NCBI GenBank assembly: GCA_946627325.1
Contig: CAMOVK010000005.1
Span: 1 to 64,000, forward strand
Reading direction: 5' to 3'
DNA from: an uncultured Prevotella sp.
GTDB lineage: Bacteria; Bacteroidota; Bacteroidia; Bacteroidales; Bacteroidaceae
DNA: 64,000 nt
Made by a program: the position numbers and the translations under genes. Of the stretch, positions 41,152-52,209 are shown in pieces (the first letter of the stretch is position 1; the number at the start of each line of letters is the position of its first letter). Under the pieces are notes generated by a model, which saw nothing but the letters and a program-made list of their open reading frames with translations, ran no database searches and was not told the origin of the DNA.

Positions 41152-41244
41152 GATTTGGAAAGCACGTCTTTCCACCGCGAAAAGCACGTCTTTTCAACTC
41201 GGAAAGCATAACTTTCCAACTCGAAAAGCATGCCTTTCCAAATC
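41152..41244. repeat. 22-nt-period palindromic array, locus D (four units with outer inverted flanks)
   Basis: Units at 41157, 41179, 41201, 41223: GGAAAGCACGTCTTTCC-ACCGC-GAAAAGCACGTCTTTTC-AACTC-GGAAAGCATAACTTTCC-AACTC-GAAAAGCATGCCTTTCC; bounded by GATTT...AAATC. Confidence 0.97.
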
Positions 41245-41299
41245 CTATTCTTAAAACATTGAAACTGAATGTGTTAACTTGCCGTCAGGAAGGCGATAT

Positions 41300-42817
41300 C
41301 TATTCCTGCAATTTGAGGAATGTTTGCGGTAGAAATCTGATAATGTCGGATGCTATCATGCTCTCTTTTCCAAGTTCCTTTGCCGCCATGTCTCCCGCCA
41401 TACCATGTATATACATTCCTGCGATGCACGCTTCGGAGTGCGTATAGCCACGCGAGAGCAGTGCCGTTATTATGCCTGTGAGCACGTCGCCACTACCAGC
41501 CGTAGCCATTCCAGAATTACCCGTAGAGTTGAAAAACACTCGCCCGTCTGGCAGGCACAGAGCCGAATAGTGTCCTTTCAGTAGTATATAGGCATGAAGT
41601 CGCTCCGATAAATCACGCGCTTTGGCAAGCCGTTCGTAGTCGTCGTTGCACTGATTGCCATAGAGTCGCTCAAATTCGCGAGGATGAGGCGTCATGATAA
41701 TGTTCTTTGGCAGTTGCTGCATCCATGCGCGATGGTTTGCCAAGATGTTCAGCGCGTCGGCATCGAGCACTATTGGCGCATTGGCTTTGCGCATCTGTGC
41801 TATGAGCGCAACAGCTGTAGTCTCGCTCTGCCCCAGTCCCGGACCGATACCTACGGCATCAATACCCTCCGTATCGACAGCCTCAGAGAAAACATAATCT
41901 TCGTGGTCGATATGCACAATAGCCTCTGGAACCGACATCTGCAATATGTCGTAGTTGCGTCGAGGAGAGTGCACCGTCAGTTTTCCAACTCCACTTCTCA
42001 AGCATGCCTTAGCTGCCAGCACCGATGCGCCAGCCATGCCGTAGCATCCAGCAATAAGCAGAGCATGCCCAATCGTTCCCTTATGGTCAAAGTCGCCACG
42101 CTGGAAAAGTATCTGCCTAACGTCGCGCTCCTCTACAATGTTGAACTGTGAATGAGTCTTTGCAATGAAATCTTGATTTAGGCGAATGTCAATGATTTTC
42201 AACCTACCGATGTATTGCTGAGTGTCGGCAAAGAGAAAACTCAACTTCTTCATCTGTAGCGTCAGCGTCATGTAGGCGCGAATGATGTTCTGATGAATGT
42301 TGTAGGTATTGTCTTCTGCCATCAATCCCGAAGGAATGTCGATAGAAACCACCCTTGCAGCCGACTGATTGATATACTTCACGAGCGATGCAAAGCCTCC
42401 CGAAAGCGGCTTGTTGAGCCCCGTACCAAACAATCCGTCGATAACGAGCGTTCTCGCATCGAGTTGCGGCGGGTCGAACTGCTGAGCCACTTCAGTGAAA
42501 TCTTTTATGCGTCGATTTTCGAGCACACGCTTCTTGTTGAGTTCGCACTCCTCCGACAAATGGTCGTTGATATTGAACAAGTAAACCGATACGTCGTAGT
42601 TCTGGTCGGCAAGCATTCGGGCTATAGCCAAAGCATCGCCACCATTATTGCCAGGACCAGCAAAAACAACTACGGGCACAACATTGCTCCATATCTCTGT
42701 GATGGCTCTCGTTAAAGCGTTTGCAGCGCGCTCCATCAAGTCGATAGGGCGGATAGGCTCGTGCTCAATAGTGTAGCGGTCGAGTTCGTGCAACTGTTGG
42801 GCGGTAAATATCTTCAT
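41300..42817 (-). CDS. nnr: bifunctional NAD(P)H-hydrate epimerase / ADP-dependent NAD(P)H-hydrate dehydratase
   Basis: 505 aa; VFAGPGNNGGDALAIARML, MTPHPREFERL, GNSGMATAGSGDVLTGII. Confidence 0.95.
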   Translation of the reverse strand: MKIFTAQQLHELDRYTIEHEPIRPIDLMERAANALTRAITEIWSNVVPVVVFAGPGNNGGDALAIARMLADQNYDVSVYLFNINDHLSEECELNKKRVLENRRIKDFTEVAQQFDPPQLDARTLVIDGLFGTGLNKPLSGGFASLVKYINQSAARVVSIDIPSGLMAEDNTYNIHQNIIRAYMTLTLQMKKLSFLFADTQQYIGRLKIIDIRLNQDFIAKTHSQFNIVEERDVRQILFQRGDFDHKGTIGHALLIAGCYGMAGASVLAAKACLRSGVGKLTVHSPRRNYDILQMSVPEAIVHIDHEDYVFSEAVDTEGIDAVGIGPGLGQSETTAVALIAQMRKANAPIVLDADALNILANHRAWMQQLPKNIIMTPHPREFERLYGNQCNDDYERLAKARDLSERLHAYILLKGHYSALCLPDGRVFFNSTGNSGMATAGSGDVLTGIITALLSRGYTHSEACIAGMYIHGMAGDMAAKELGKESMIASDIIRFLPQTFLKLQE

Positions 42818-42989
42818 AGTTGCAAAAATACAATAATTCTTTTATTTACCTTATCTATGACAATCTTTTTTTAAAAAAAGTGAAAATTACAAAATAAGGA
42901 TACAGCCTCTTGCGAAGAGTGTATGCCTACAACCAAGAAAAAATAGCAAACTAATAGAAGAGTCTCTATCTCGGAAAACAGCAAATAAA

Positions 42990-43020
42990 TTTGCTTTTCG
43001 CTCTACTTTTCGTAACTTTG
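42990..43020 (+). promoter_or_regulatory. Bacteroidota-type promoter for hpt-adk-obg
   Basis: TTTG (42990-42993), 19-nt spacer, TAACTTTG (43013-43020). Confidence 0.7.
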
Positions 43021-43044
43021 CCGAAACATATCTACCAGAACAAT

Positions 43045-43593
43045 ATGGAAACAATCAGAATCAAAGACAAAACCTTTCGCCCCTTGATAACGGAGGAGCA
43101 AATACTCGAGCGTGTGCAGCAAGTAGCCGACAGAATAAACAACGACATGAAGGACAAAAATCCGCTGCTGCTGGCTGTGCTCAACGGCTCGTTTATCTTC
43201 GCTGCCGACTTGATGCGACGACTGACCATACCATGCGAAATATCATTCGTCAAACTCGCATCATATCAAGGAACAACATCAACCGGAACAATTAAGGAAG
43301 TCATTGGCATCAATGAAGATATTACTGGGCGAACAATACTCATCGTAGAAGACATCGTAGAGTCGGGACTGACAATGAAACGAATGATAGAAACACTCGG
43401 AACGCGCAACCCCAAATCCATACATATTTGCACTCTATTCCAGAAACCCGACCTCCTGCAGGTGGACCTCGACGTAGAATACGTAGCCATACCTATACCA
43501 AACGACTTCATAGTAGGTTACGGACTCGACTACGATCAGCAAGGCAGACAACTGCGCGATGTATATTCTTTAGTCTCGGAGGAAAACCAATGA
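43045..43593 (+). CDS. hpt: hypoxanthine phosphoribosyltransferase
   Basis: METIRIKDKTFRPLI...; LLAVLNGSFIFAADL, ILIVEDIVESGLTM PRPP loop, GYGLDYDQQGRQLRDVY. Confidence 0.95.
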   Translation: METIRIKDKTFRPLITEEQILERVQQVADRINNDMKDKNPLLLAVLNGSFIFAADLMRRLTIPCEISFVKLASYQGTTSTGTIKEVIGINEDITGRTILIVEDIVESGLTMKRMIETLGTRNPKSIHICTLFQKPDLLQVDLDVEYVAIPIPNDFIVGYGLDYDQQGRQLRDVYSLVSEENQ

Positions 43594-44168
43594 AAAACAT
43601 AATCCTATTTGGCGCGCCCGGTTCAGGCAAAGGAACGCAAGGGGCTCTGCTCGCAGGCAGATACGCAATGGCACACATCTCAACAGGAGAACTGCTCAGA
43701 GTGGAAATGAGAAGAGGTACAACATTCGGAATATTTGCAAAGCAACTGACCGATAAAGGACAACTCGTACCCGACGATATGATGATGATGTTGCTCTCAG
43801 CAGAATACGATAGAGTGTCGAAACAGCGACGAGGGGTTGTCTTCGACGGATATCCACGAACACTCGCACAAGCCGACGCACTCAAGAAAATGCTCGAAAA
43901 ACGAGGAGAAAAAGTGTCGGCAATGATAGAACTGACCGCACCCGAAGACGAACTGATAGAAAGAATTGTGGAGAGAGGAAAAGCAAGCGGACGGACAGAC
44001 GATAACCCAGAAACAGCAAAAAAACGACTCGAAGTGTATCACACAACAACGATGCCACTCATCGAATACTATAAAAACGAAGGAATATATCACACCATAA
44101 ACGGGCACGGAGCAATTCACGACATATTCGACACAATATGCGAACTCATTGACAAACTGCCAGAATGA
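43590..44168 (+). CDS. adk: adenylate kinase
   Basis: [41 protein letters not shown] overlap with hpt. Confidence 0.96.
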   Translation: MKNIILFGAPGSGKGTQGALLAGRYAMAHISTGELLRVEMRRGTTFGIFAKQLTDKGQLVPDDMMMMLLSAEYDRVSKQRRGVVFDGYPRTLAQADALKKMLEKRGEKVSAMIELTAPEDELIERIVERGKASGRTDDNPETAKKRLEVYHTTTMPLIEYYKNEGIYHTINGHGAIHDIFDTICELIDKLPE

Positions 44169-44190
44169 CATCACCGACAGCAAAAATAAT

Positions 44191-45345
44191 ATGGAATCAA
44201 ACTTCGTAGATTACGTCAAGATACATTGTCGCTCAGGAAAGGGAGGCAAAGGCTCGGTACATCTCAAACACCTCAAGTACAATCCAAATGGAGGACCAGA
44301 TGGAGGAGACGGAGGAAGAGGAGGAAACATCTACCTGAGAGGAAACCATAACTATTGGACACTCCTCCATCTGAGATATCAACGACACATTTTCGCAGAG
44401 CATGGAGGAAACGGAGGAAAAGATAAATGCCACGGAACCGACGGAAAAGACGTATATATCGACGTGCCATGCGGAACAGTAGTCTATAACGCAGAAACAG
44501 GAAAATTCGTCTGCGACGTGACTTACGACGGACAAGTCGTAATGCTACTCAAAGGAGGACGTGGCGGACTGGGAAACTTTCAGTTCCGAACAGCAACCAA
44601 TCAAGCACCACGCTACGCACAGCCAGGAGAGCCAATGGAGGAAATGACAGTCATAATGGAACTGAAACTGCTCGCCGATGTAGGACTCGTAGGATTTCCA
44701 AACGCAGGAAAATCAACACTCGTTTCATCGTTATCAAATGCCAGACCTAAAATTGCAAACTACCCATTTACCACAATGGAACCATCGCTCGGCATAGTGG
44801 CATACCACGACCACCAGTCGTTTGTCATGGCAGACATACCGGGAATAATCGAAGGAGCAAGCGAAGGAAAAGGCTTAGGACTGAGATTTCTACGACACAT
44901 TGAAAGAAATTCGCTGCTGCTGTTTATGGTGCCTGGCGACACAGACAACATAAAACGAGAGTACGAGATACTGCTCAATGAACTCCGAAAATTCAACCCC
45001 GAACTGACAGACAAGCACCGAGTGCTCGCAGTGACTAAATCCGACCTGCTCGACAACGAACTGATAGAGATGCTCCGAGAAGACCTACCAACCGATTTGC
45101 CAGTAGTATTCATCTCGGCAGTAACAGGTTTCGGACTGCAAGAACTGAAAGATGTGCTATGGAGAGAACTCAATTCAGAAAGCAACAAACTACAAACAAT
45201 CATCTCAGAAGACACCCTCGTGCATAGAGATAAAGACTTGTCGAAGTTTGTAAAAGAAATAGCCGACGAGGGAGAAGACGATATAGTATATCTCGAAGAA
45301 GATGACATGGAAGATATCGACGACGTAGAGTATATCGATATGTAG
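44191..45345 (+). CDS. obg: GTPase Obg
   Basis: [21 protein letters not shown] glycine-rich Obg fold; [34 protein letters not shown]. Confidence 0.97.
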   Translation: MESNFVDYVKIHCRSGKGGKGSVHLKHLKYNPNGGPDGGDGGRGGNIYLRGNHNYWTLLHLRYQRHIFAEHGGNGGKDKCHGTDGKDVYIDVPCGTVVYNAETGKFVCDVTYDGQVVMLLKGGRGGLGNFQFRTATNQAPRYAQPGEPMEEMTVIMELKLLADVGLVGFPNAGKSTLVSSLSNARPKIANYPFTTMEPSLGIVAYHDHQSFVMADIPGIIEGASEGKGLGLRFLRHIERNSLLLFMVPGDTDNIKREYEILLNELRKFNPELTDKHRVLAVTKSDLLDNELIEMLREDLPTDLPVVFISAVTGFGLQELKDVLWRELNSESNKLQTIISEDTLVHRDKDLSKFVKEIADEGEDDIVYLEEDDMEDIDDVEYIDM

Positions 45346-45392
45346 TTAAGAAAAACCGAGACACGAAACATCGCGGCAAAAAACGACAAAAC

Positions 45393-45434
45393 AATTAGGG
45401 CTGGCAGATTCTTTATAGTCTGTCAGCCCTAATT
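45393..45434. terminator. bidirectional terminator between convergent obg and trxA
   Basis: AATTAGGGCTGGCAGA / TCTGTCAGCCCTAATT stem, one G:T. Confidence 0.85.
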
Positions 45435-45476
45435 TGTCAGCCCAACTATACAGGCTGTTTGGAAGATAAGAAACTA

Positions 45477-45791
45477 TTAAAGCAGTGCATCAAACTTCTC
45501 TTGTATCTTGGCTTTCGAAGCAGCACCAACCATCTTATCTACCACTTTGCCATTTTTGAAGAATAGTATTGTAGGGATATTGCGTATGCCAAATTCCATA
45601 GCAATGTCATCGTTTTCCTCTACATCGCACTTGCCTACGACAACTTTACCATCGTATTCTTCTGCCAATTCACCAATGACAGGGGCAATCATCTTGCAAG
45701 GTCCACACCAAGTAGCCCAAAAATCAACTACCAAAGGCAGACTACCATTCTTTAACTCTTCAAAATTCTCAGTTGTGATTTGTACTTCCAT
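45477..45791 (-). CDS. trxA: thioredoxin
   Basis: 104 aa; VVDFWATWCGPCKMIAPV, NIPTILFFKNG. Confidence 0.97.
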   Translation of the reverse strand: MEVQITTENFEELKNGSLPLVVDFWATWCGPCKMIAPVIGELAEEYDGKVVVGKCDVEENDDIAMEFGIRNIPTILFFKNGKVVDKMVGAASKAKIQEKFDALL

Positions 45792-45924
45792 TGTGTTTAA
45801 GTTTTTAAGTTTATAAATTCATTAGTTATTGAGTCGTAACAAAAACAAAGCTTTCAACCATCACAGCAGGATGAAAAAAGAATTGCTCTCTTGACGTATT
45901 GTTTTGCAAATACCGTGCCAATTA

Positions 45925-48900
45925 TTATGATATACTATATTGATACATTTTAGAATTATCGAAAAAGTTTATTAAATCTTTGTTTATAGACACCTTCATC
46001 GAACGGCTCTTGACAGTGAGATTATCACCAGTACTACTGTCGTGGAAAACAAAATAAATAGGAATGTCGCCAGCATTCGAACTCAAAATGCCATAGAGTT
46101 CATCTACCGACTGCTCATCAACGTCGGACTGATTGACGATAATCGTAAACTGATGGAATGCTTCTGCTTTCACATCTTGCATGAATTGAACCGATTGAAC
46201 AGTAAGTCCAAGCTGAGTGGAATTAGGAAAACGAAGTCCAGCCTTGCCGCGTATAAGTACAAAAGAACCCCGAGTAAGGAAGTTTTGCCATTGAGCCCAA
46301 TCGTTCTTAAACAACGCCACCTCGCCAGAACCATCGTAATCCTCTATCGTAACAATGCCAAAATTGGAGCCGCGCTTGCTCACACCAGTACGAACATTAG
46401 TGACAATGCCACCAAAAACAACCTCGCCACGCTTCGACAACTCTTCCAAATTCTCCTTGATTTCAGAGCATTTCGTGTTGCAAACGTATTTGAGAACAAG
46501 GCTGTACTCATCAAGTGGATGGGCAGAAAGATAAATACCGATAAGCTCGCGCTCCTTGTTTAATCGCTCCATAGTACTCCATTCATCACACTTAGGAATA
46601 GTTGGAGTCTTAACAATCACACTATCCATATCGCCGAAAAGCGAATTTTGTGCTTGTTGTTTCTCCAACTGATAGAGCTGACCATAGCGCATTATTTGGT
46701 CGAGGAACGTATCTCCTTTTGCAGTCAATGTAAAATAAGTTTCGCGAGGTATGCCAAAACTGTCGAACCCACCACTGAGAGCCAAACTCTCGAATGCTTT
46801 GCGATTGACGTTGCTTAAGTTTATGCGTTGCACAAAGTCGAAAATATCGCTGAAAGGACCATTCTTTTCGCGCTCAGAGATAATAGCTTCTGCCGCAGAC
46901 TCACCCATACCCTTAATGGCTGCCAAGCCAAAACGAATTTCGCCTTTCTTGTTTGCACCAAATTTCAGATAACTCTCGTTGACATCGGGACCAAGAGTAG
47001 GAATGTTCATCGACTTACATTCGTCCATCAACTTAGTGATTTCCTTTATGTCGTTGCGTCGTCGGCTCATGATAGCAGCCATGAATTCAGAAGGGAAGTG
47101 AGCCTTCATGTAAGCCGTCTGATATGCAACCCATGAGTAACAGGTTGCATGGCTCTTATTGAAAGCATATTCGGCAAACTTCTCCCAATCTTTCCAAATT
47201 TTCTCAAGGACGTTTTTGGGATGCCCATTCTTTATACCACCCTCAATGAATTTAGGCTTCATGGCATCTACAATGTTCTTCTTTTTCTTTCCCATAGCCT
47301 TTCTCAAAGAGTCGCTTTCGCCTCTTGTGAAATCGGCAAGCTGTCGAGAAAGGAGCATGACTTGCTCTTGATAGACCGTAATGCCATACGTATCCTTGAG
47401 GTATTGTTCCATGCAAGGCAGGTCATAGCTAATCAGCGAAGGGTTATGTTTACGCTTTATGAAGTCGGGGATATACGCCATGGGTCCCGGACGATAAAGG
47501 GCGTTCATGGCGATGAGGTCTTCAAAGACTGTAGGTTTCAGTTCGCGGAGGTGTTGTTGCATGCCCACCGACTCGAATTGGAATGTTCCTATTGTGCGCC
47601 CTTCTTGATATAGTTTGTAAGTCAGTTCGTCATCGAGTGGGATATTGTCGAGATTTACTTCTATTCCTTTCGATATTCTCACGTTTTCGACAGCCTCTTT
47701 CAACTCGGAGAGCGTTTTAAGCCCAAGGAAGTCCATCTTGATGAGTCCTGTTGATTCTATTACGTGTCCGTCGTATTGTGTGCATAGCACTTTTTCTCCT
47801 TTGTTGTCGGGGTCGTCGGCTGTTGATACTGGGACCCAATCGCTTATTGCGTCGCGGCAAATTATGGTTCCGCAAGCGTGAATACCTGTTCCGCGAACTG
47901 TTCCCTCAAGCATTTTGGCATACTTTATCGTGTTTGCCTCTTGTGGATTTGCTGACGATTCTGCATCTTTTAGTTCCTTTACGTACTTGATTGCGTTGAC
48001 GAGGTTCATCTTAGCTTTGTCAGGTAGTCGGTCGGGTATTGCCTTGCATAGAGCGTTGCTTTTGTCTAATGGTAGTTTTTCCACACGTGCTACGTCTTTA
48101 ATTGAGTTTTTCGTAGCCATTGTACTATACGTAATAATGTGTGCGACTTTATCGTGTCCGTATTTATCTTCTACCCATTTGAGAACTTTTCCTCGTCCGT
48201 CGTCGTCGAAATCGGTATCAATATCAGGTAGTGATATACGGTCAGGATTGAGGAAACGCTCGAACAGTAGGTCATATTTGATGGGGTCTATTTTCGTAAT
48301 TCCAAGACAATATGCTACTACAGAGCCAGCTGCCGAGCCGCGTCCAGGTCCTACCATCACTCCAAGTTGGTCTCTTGCAGAGTTGATGAAGTCTTGAACA
48401 ATGAGGAAATATCCTGGAAATCCCATTGTTTTCATGGTGTGTAGTTCGAAATCGATGCGCTTTTTCAACTCTTCGGAGAGCGGTGTGGGGTATAGTTTTG
48501 CTGCCCCGTCGTAGGTAAGTTTCTTCAGATATTCGGCTTCGAACTTTATTCTATATAGTTTGTCGTATCCTCCGAGCGATTCGATTTTTTTCTCTCCCTC
48601 TTCTTTTGGCAGTGTATTTTCGCCGTTTTCATCGCTTGAAAACTCTTTAAGAAGTTCTTCTTGTGTGTATTTTTGTCGTATATCCTCTTCCGTTCCGAAG
48701 TCTTCTGGAATTGGGAAGAATGGCATTATTGGTGCGTGGTCTATGCTGTAGAACTCTACTTTGTCGAGTATTTCTATTGTGTTGCTCAGTGCTTCTGGTT
48801 GGTCGGCAAAGATTGCGTTCATTTCTTCTCGTGTCTTGAACCACTCTTGTTTTGAGTATAGCATTCGTGTTTCGTCGTCGAGGTCTTTGCCAGTTGATAG

Positions 48901-49635
48901 GCATAGTAGGTGGTCGTGTGCTTCCGCGTTTTCTTGGTCGACGAAATGTGCGTCGTTAGTGCAGATGAGCTTTATGTTGTATTCTTTTGCAAGTTCAATT
49001 AATACTTTGTTTGCTCGTTGTTGCAGTGGAAAAGTTTCTCTGTTTGCTCTGATGTTTGGGTCTGTCACTTCGTGTCGTTGTAGCTCGAGATAGTAGTCTT
49101 CTCCGAATGTTCGTTTGTACCATTCTATTGCTTCTCTTGCTCCTTCGATGTCGTCGTTTAGTATTTTTGCGGGCACTTCGCCTGCTATACAAGCTGAGCA
49201 AACGATTAGTCCTTCATGGTATTGTTCGAGGTCGGCTCTGTCGGTACGTGGTCTGTAGTAGTATCCGTCAACCCATGCTCTTGAGACGAGTTTTATCAGG
49301 TTTTTATATCCTTTGTAGTTTTTAGCCAAAACGATTAGGTGGTATCCGCTATTGTCGCCGTTTTCCTTTATTTTATCTTCTTTTCTGTGATGTGCGACAT
49401 ACATTTCGCATCCCAAAATGGGTTTGAATGGTTCCAGTCCTTCTTCTTCTCGTTTTTTGTTTATGCTGTTGCAGTGGTCGAATAGTTCTTTTGCTCCGAA
49501 CATATTACCATGGTCAGTGAGTGCCATTCCTCGCATTCCGTTGTCGATGGCTTTGCTAACGAGTTTCTTGATGCTGGATTGTCCGTCGAGAATAGAGAAA
49601 TATGTGTGTACGTGCAGGTGTACGAAGTCTTCCAT
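45925..49635 (-). CDS. dnaE: DNA polymerase III subunit alpha
   Basis: 1236 aa; [18 protein letters not shown] domain, [34 protein letters not shown]. Confidence 0.97.
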   Translation of the reverse strand: MEDFVHLHVHTYFSILDGQSSIKKLVSKAIDNGMRGMALTDHGNMFGAKELFDHCNSINKKREEEGLEPFKPILGCEMYVAHHRKEDKIKENGDNSGYHLIVLAKNYKGYKNLIKLVSRAWVDGYYYRPRTDRADLEQYHEGLIVCSACIAGEVPAKILNDDIEGAREAIEWYKRTFGEDYYLELQRHEVTDPNIRANRETFPLQQRANKVLIELAKEYNIKLICTNDAHFVDQENAEAHDHLLCLSTGKDLDDETRMLYSKQEWFKTREEMNAIFADQPEALSNTIEILDKVEFYSIDHAPIMPFFPIPEDFGTEEDIRQKYTQEELLKEFSSDENGENTLPKEEGEKKIESLGGYDKLYRIKFEAEYLKKLTYDGAAKLYPTPLSEELKKRIDFELHTMKTMGFPGYFLIVQDFINSARDQLGVMVGPGRGSAAGSVVAYCLGITKIDPIKYDLLFERFLNPDRISLPDIDTDFDDDGRGKVLKWVEDKYGHDKVAHIITYSTMATKNSIKDVARVEKLPLDKSNALCKAIPDRLPDKAKMNLVNAIKYVKELKDAESSANPQEANTIKYAKMLEGTVRGTGIHACGTIICRDAISDWVPVSTADDPDNKGEKVLCTQYDGHVIESTGLIKMDFLGLKTLSELKEAVENVRISKGIEVNLDNIPLDDELTYKLYQEGRTIGTFQFESVGMQQHLRELKPTVFEDLIAMNALYRPGPMAYIPDFIKRKHNPSLISYDLPCMEQYLKDTYGITVYQEQVMLLSRQLADFTRGESDSLRKAMGKKKKNIVDAMKPKFIEGGIKNGHPKNVLEKIWKDWEKFAEYAFNKSHATCYSWVAYQTAYMKAHFPSEFMAAIMSRRRNDIKEITKLMDECKSMNIPTLGPDVNESYLKFGANKKGEIRFGLAAIKGMGESAAEAIISEREKNGPFSDIFDFVQRINLSNVNRKAFESLALSGGFDSFGIPRETYFTLTAKGDTFLDQIMRYGQLYQLEKQQAQNSLFGDMDSVIVKTPTIPKCDEWSTMERLNKERELIGIYLSAHPLDEYSLVLKYVCNTKCSEIKENLEELSKRGEVVFGGIVTNVRTGVSKRGSNFGIVTIEDYDGSGEVALFKNDWAQWQNFLTRGSFVLIRGKAGLRFPNSTQLGLTVQSVQFMQDVKAEAFHQFTIIVNQSDVDEQSVDELYGILSSNAGDIPIYFVFHDSSTGDNLTVKSRSMKVSINKDLINFFDNSKMYQYSIS

Positions 49636-49739
49636 ATAGTTTGTTTGTTATATATGTAAATATGTGTAAAAGAGGGGGAGTTTTCGTGCTTCAAAATTAC
49701 TCAAAAAAGCCGTTATTGCCAAAAGAAAGCTCTATAAAG

Positions 49740-49770
49740 TTTGTCGTTTGTAAAAAAATGTTTACCTTTG
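49740..49770 (+). promoter_or_regulatory. Bacteroidota-type promoter for psd-pssA
   Basis: TTTG (49740-49743), 19-nt spacer, TACCTTTG (49763-49770). Confidence 0.7.
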
Positions 49771-49799
49771 CCTTGCATTTGAAAAGCGTATCCATCTTT

Positions 49800-50501
49800 A
49801 TGGGAGCTCGTATTAAGAAACTCAAGAAGATTAGAATACATCGCGAGGGCACAGATACTCTTATATTCAGTCTGTTTGTTCTTGTTGCAGTCGCTGTAGT
49901 TTTGTGGCGTGCATTTGATAATAAGTGGCTTTTTTGGGCTTTTGTAGTTGTGTTTGGAGCTTTGTATGGGGTGGTAATCAATTTTTTCCGTTGTCCTATT
50001 CGTCGGTTTCCTTCCGACGAGACCGATTTGCTTGTTGTTGCTCCTGCTGACGGCAAGGTAGTGGTTGTGGAAGAGGTTGATGAGACCGAGTATTTCCATG
50101 AGCGTCGGTTGATGGTTAGTATCTTTATGAGTTTGTTTAATGTTCATGCTAACTGGTTCCCCGTTGACGGTCAGGTCAAGATGGTGAAGCATTTCGATGG
50201 CAATTTCTATAAGGCTTGGTTGCCTAAGGCGAGCGAGGAGAATGAACATGCAGATATATTGATTGAAGCCACGAATGGTCAGCAGGTTCTTTGCCGTCAG
50301 GTGGCTGGAGCCGTTGCTCGTCGCATTGTTACTTATGCCAAGGATGGTGAAGACTGTTACATCGACGAGCATCTTGGATTTATTAAGTTTGGTTCGCGCG
50401 TTGACGTTTATCTTCCTTTGGATGCTAAGGTAAACGTGGTGATGGGTCAATCGACCACAGGCGACCAGACAATCATAGCAAAATTGAATTCTAATCCTTG
50501 A
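49800..50501 (+). CDS. psd: phosphatidylserine decarboxylase family protein
   Basis: [17 protein letters not shown]...; [47 protein letters not shown]. Track start 49602 overlaps the promoter. Confidence 0.94.
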   Translation: MGARIKKLKKIRIHREGTDTLIFSLFVLVAVAVVLWRAFDNKWLFWAFVVVFGALYGVVINFFRCPIRRFPSDETDLLVVAPADGKVVVVEEVDETEYFHERRLMVSIFMSLFNVHANWFPVDGQVKMVKHFDGNFYKAWLPKASEENEHADILIEATNGQQVLCRQVAGAVARRIVTYAKDGEDCYIDEHLGFIKFGSRVDVYLPLDAKVNVVMGQSTTGDQTIIAKLNSNP

Positions 50502-51214
50502 TTTTTCCTATGCGACGACACGTTCCCAACACTATTACCTGTTGCAATCTGCTCTCGGGTTGCGTTGCCATTGTCATGGCTTTTTATGGTTCGGAGTGGG
50601 CTATATGGTTTATTGTTCTTGGTGCAGTGTTCGACTTTTTTGATGGTATGGTAGCTCGTTTGCTTGGTGTTCAGTCGCCCATAGGCAAGGAGCTTGATTC
50701 TCTTGCCGATGTGGTAACGTTTGGTGTGGCTCCTTCAACGATGCTTTTCACATATCTTTGTCAGTTGTCGGCAAGCCTTCCAAGTGACACTCTCTCTCAT
50801 ATTTTGCCTTTTTCTGCCTATCTGATATCAGCTTTTTCAGCTTTGCGACTGGCAAAATTCAATCTTGACGATCGTCAGACTTCGTCGTTTATAGGTCTTC
50901 CTACGCCGGCAAATGCTCTTTTTTGGGCATCGTTGATAACCGTGATGAATGGTCAGCCATCGACCAATCCTTTTGCGTTGTACGTTGTTCTTGTTCTGAT
51001 ATTGGTGTCGTGCTGGTTGCTTGTTGCTGAGTTGCCTCTATTTGCCTTAAAGTTCAAGCAATGGTCGTGGCGTGGCAACGAGGTGAGATACATCTTCTTG
51101 CTCTCATGTGTGCCGATATTGTTGTTTTTCGGTTTACCAGGCATTGCCGTTGTAATAGCATGGTATGTAGTGTTGTCAGTAATTACCAATAGTAAGCAAA
51201 AGTTATCAGCCTGA
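50498..51214 (+). CDS. pssA: CDP-diacylglycerol--serine O-phosphatidyltransferase
   Basis: 238 aa; [54 protein letters not shown]-alcohol phosphotransferase motif. Confidence 0.94.
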   Translation: MIFPMRRHVPNTITCCNLLSGCVAIVMAFYGSEWAIWFIVLGAVFDFFDGMVARLLGVQSPIGKELDSLADVVTFGVAPSTMLFTYLCQLSASLPSDTLSHILPFSAYLISAFSALRLAKFNLDDRQTSSFIGLPTPANALFWASLITVMNGQPSTNPFALYVVLVLILVSCWLLVAELPLFALKFKQWSWRGNEVRYIFLLSCVPILLFFGLPGIAVVIAWYVVLSVITNSKQKLSA

Positions 51215-51462
51215 TGTTTATCATTCGCTTTCTTCTACTTGTTTTTGTTCTGCTCATCGTTCTCGGTGTAGTGGGCGTAGTAGTGTTTTTCAGTTCTATA
51301 CGCAACATTAAGCGCCAGTTTGATCGTATGAGCAATGGTTCGGGCGCAGACAGGCACAACACTACCACCACCGTTCGCGACGATCGTAGTGCTGCAGAGC
51401 GCAACAAGCGCATCATTGCCGATGGCGAAGGCGAATATGTTGACTTTGAAGAAGCGGATTGA
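51214..51462 (+). CDS. DUF4834 family protein
   Basis: 82 aa; N-terminal TM, short basic/acidic tail ending EGEYVDFEEAD; overlaps pssA stop. Confidence 0.75.
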   Translation: MFIIRFLLLVFVLLIVLGVVGVVVFFSSIRNIKRQFDRMSNGSGADRHNTTTTVRDDRSAAERNKRIIADGEGEYVDFEEAD

Positions 51463-51465
51463 TTA

Positions 51466-52176
51466 TTATGCGTGTACGAGCGTTCCTATGTCTTCGCCCT
51501 CTATCACGCGACGCAGATTTCCTACCTTGTCCATATTGAAAACGTAGATAGGCAGGTTGTTTTCCTTGCACATAGTAGTGGCAGTCAGGTCCATTACCTT
51601 TAGTCCGCGGTTGTATATTTCGTCGAAAGTGATTTCGTTGAATTTCGTTGCCGTAGGGTCTTTTTCTGGGTCTGCTGTATAAACTCCGTCAACTCGTGTT
51701 CCTTTGAGCATCACATCGGCTTCTATTTCTATTCCTCTAAGCGATGAACCGGTATCGGTAGTGAAGTATGGCGAGCCTGTTCCAGCAGAGAAAATGCACA
51801 CTTCGCCATTTTTCATTGCTTCTATTGCGCGCCATTTGGTGTAAAATTCGCCGATTGGTTCCATGCGTATTGCTGTCAGTACGCGGTTTTTGACGCCCTC
51901 TGCTTCGAGTGCCGAGCTCAGTGCGAGCGAGTTGATTACAGTGGCGCACATACCCATCTGGTCGCCTTTCACTCTATCGAAGCCTTTTTGGGTACCGCTC
52001 AGTCCACGGAAAATGTTGCCTCCACCGATTACTATACCAATTTCCACTCCCATGTCGTGGATTTCTTTTATCTGTCGGGCATAGTCGTTCAGTCGGTCGG
52101 CATCGATGCCGTAGCCCTGCTGTCCCATCAGACTTTCACCGCTCAATTTGAGCAAAATCCTCTTAAAACGTACCAT
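51466..52176 (-). CDS. pyrH: UMP kinase
   Basis: 236 aa; RILLKLSGESLMGQQGYGID, VIGGGNIFRG, GTGSPYFTTDTGSSLRGIEIEADVMLKGT. Confidence 0.97.
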   Translation of the reverse strand: MVRFKRILLKLSGESLMGQQGYGIDADRLNDYARQIKEIHDMGVEIGIVIGGGNIFRGLSGTQKGFDRVKGDQMGMCATVINSLALSSALEAEGVKNRVLTAIRMEPIGEFYTKWRAIEAMKNGEVCIFSAGTGSPYFTTDTGSSLRGIEIEADVMLKGTRVDGVYTADPEKDPTATKFNEITFDEIYNRGLKVMDLTATTMCKENNLPIYVFNMDKVGNLRRVIEGEDIGTLVHA

Positions 52177-52209
52177 ATCAGTTATGTTTTTTATTTGTGT
52201 TTCTATTTG

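Noticed and set aside
41016-41231. ORF 41016..41231 (-) reading through array D and a terminator
   Set aside because: Same repeat-derived artefact; overlaps the M6 protease 3' end and its terminator.
45925-49635. Local inversion as the cause of the skew flip inside dnaE
   Set aside because: The ORF is intact and collinear with dnaE motifs; an inversion with an endpoint inside the gene would break it.
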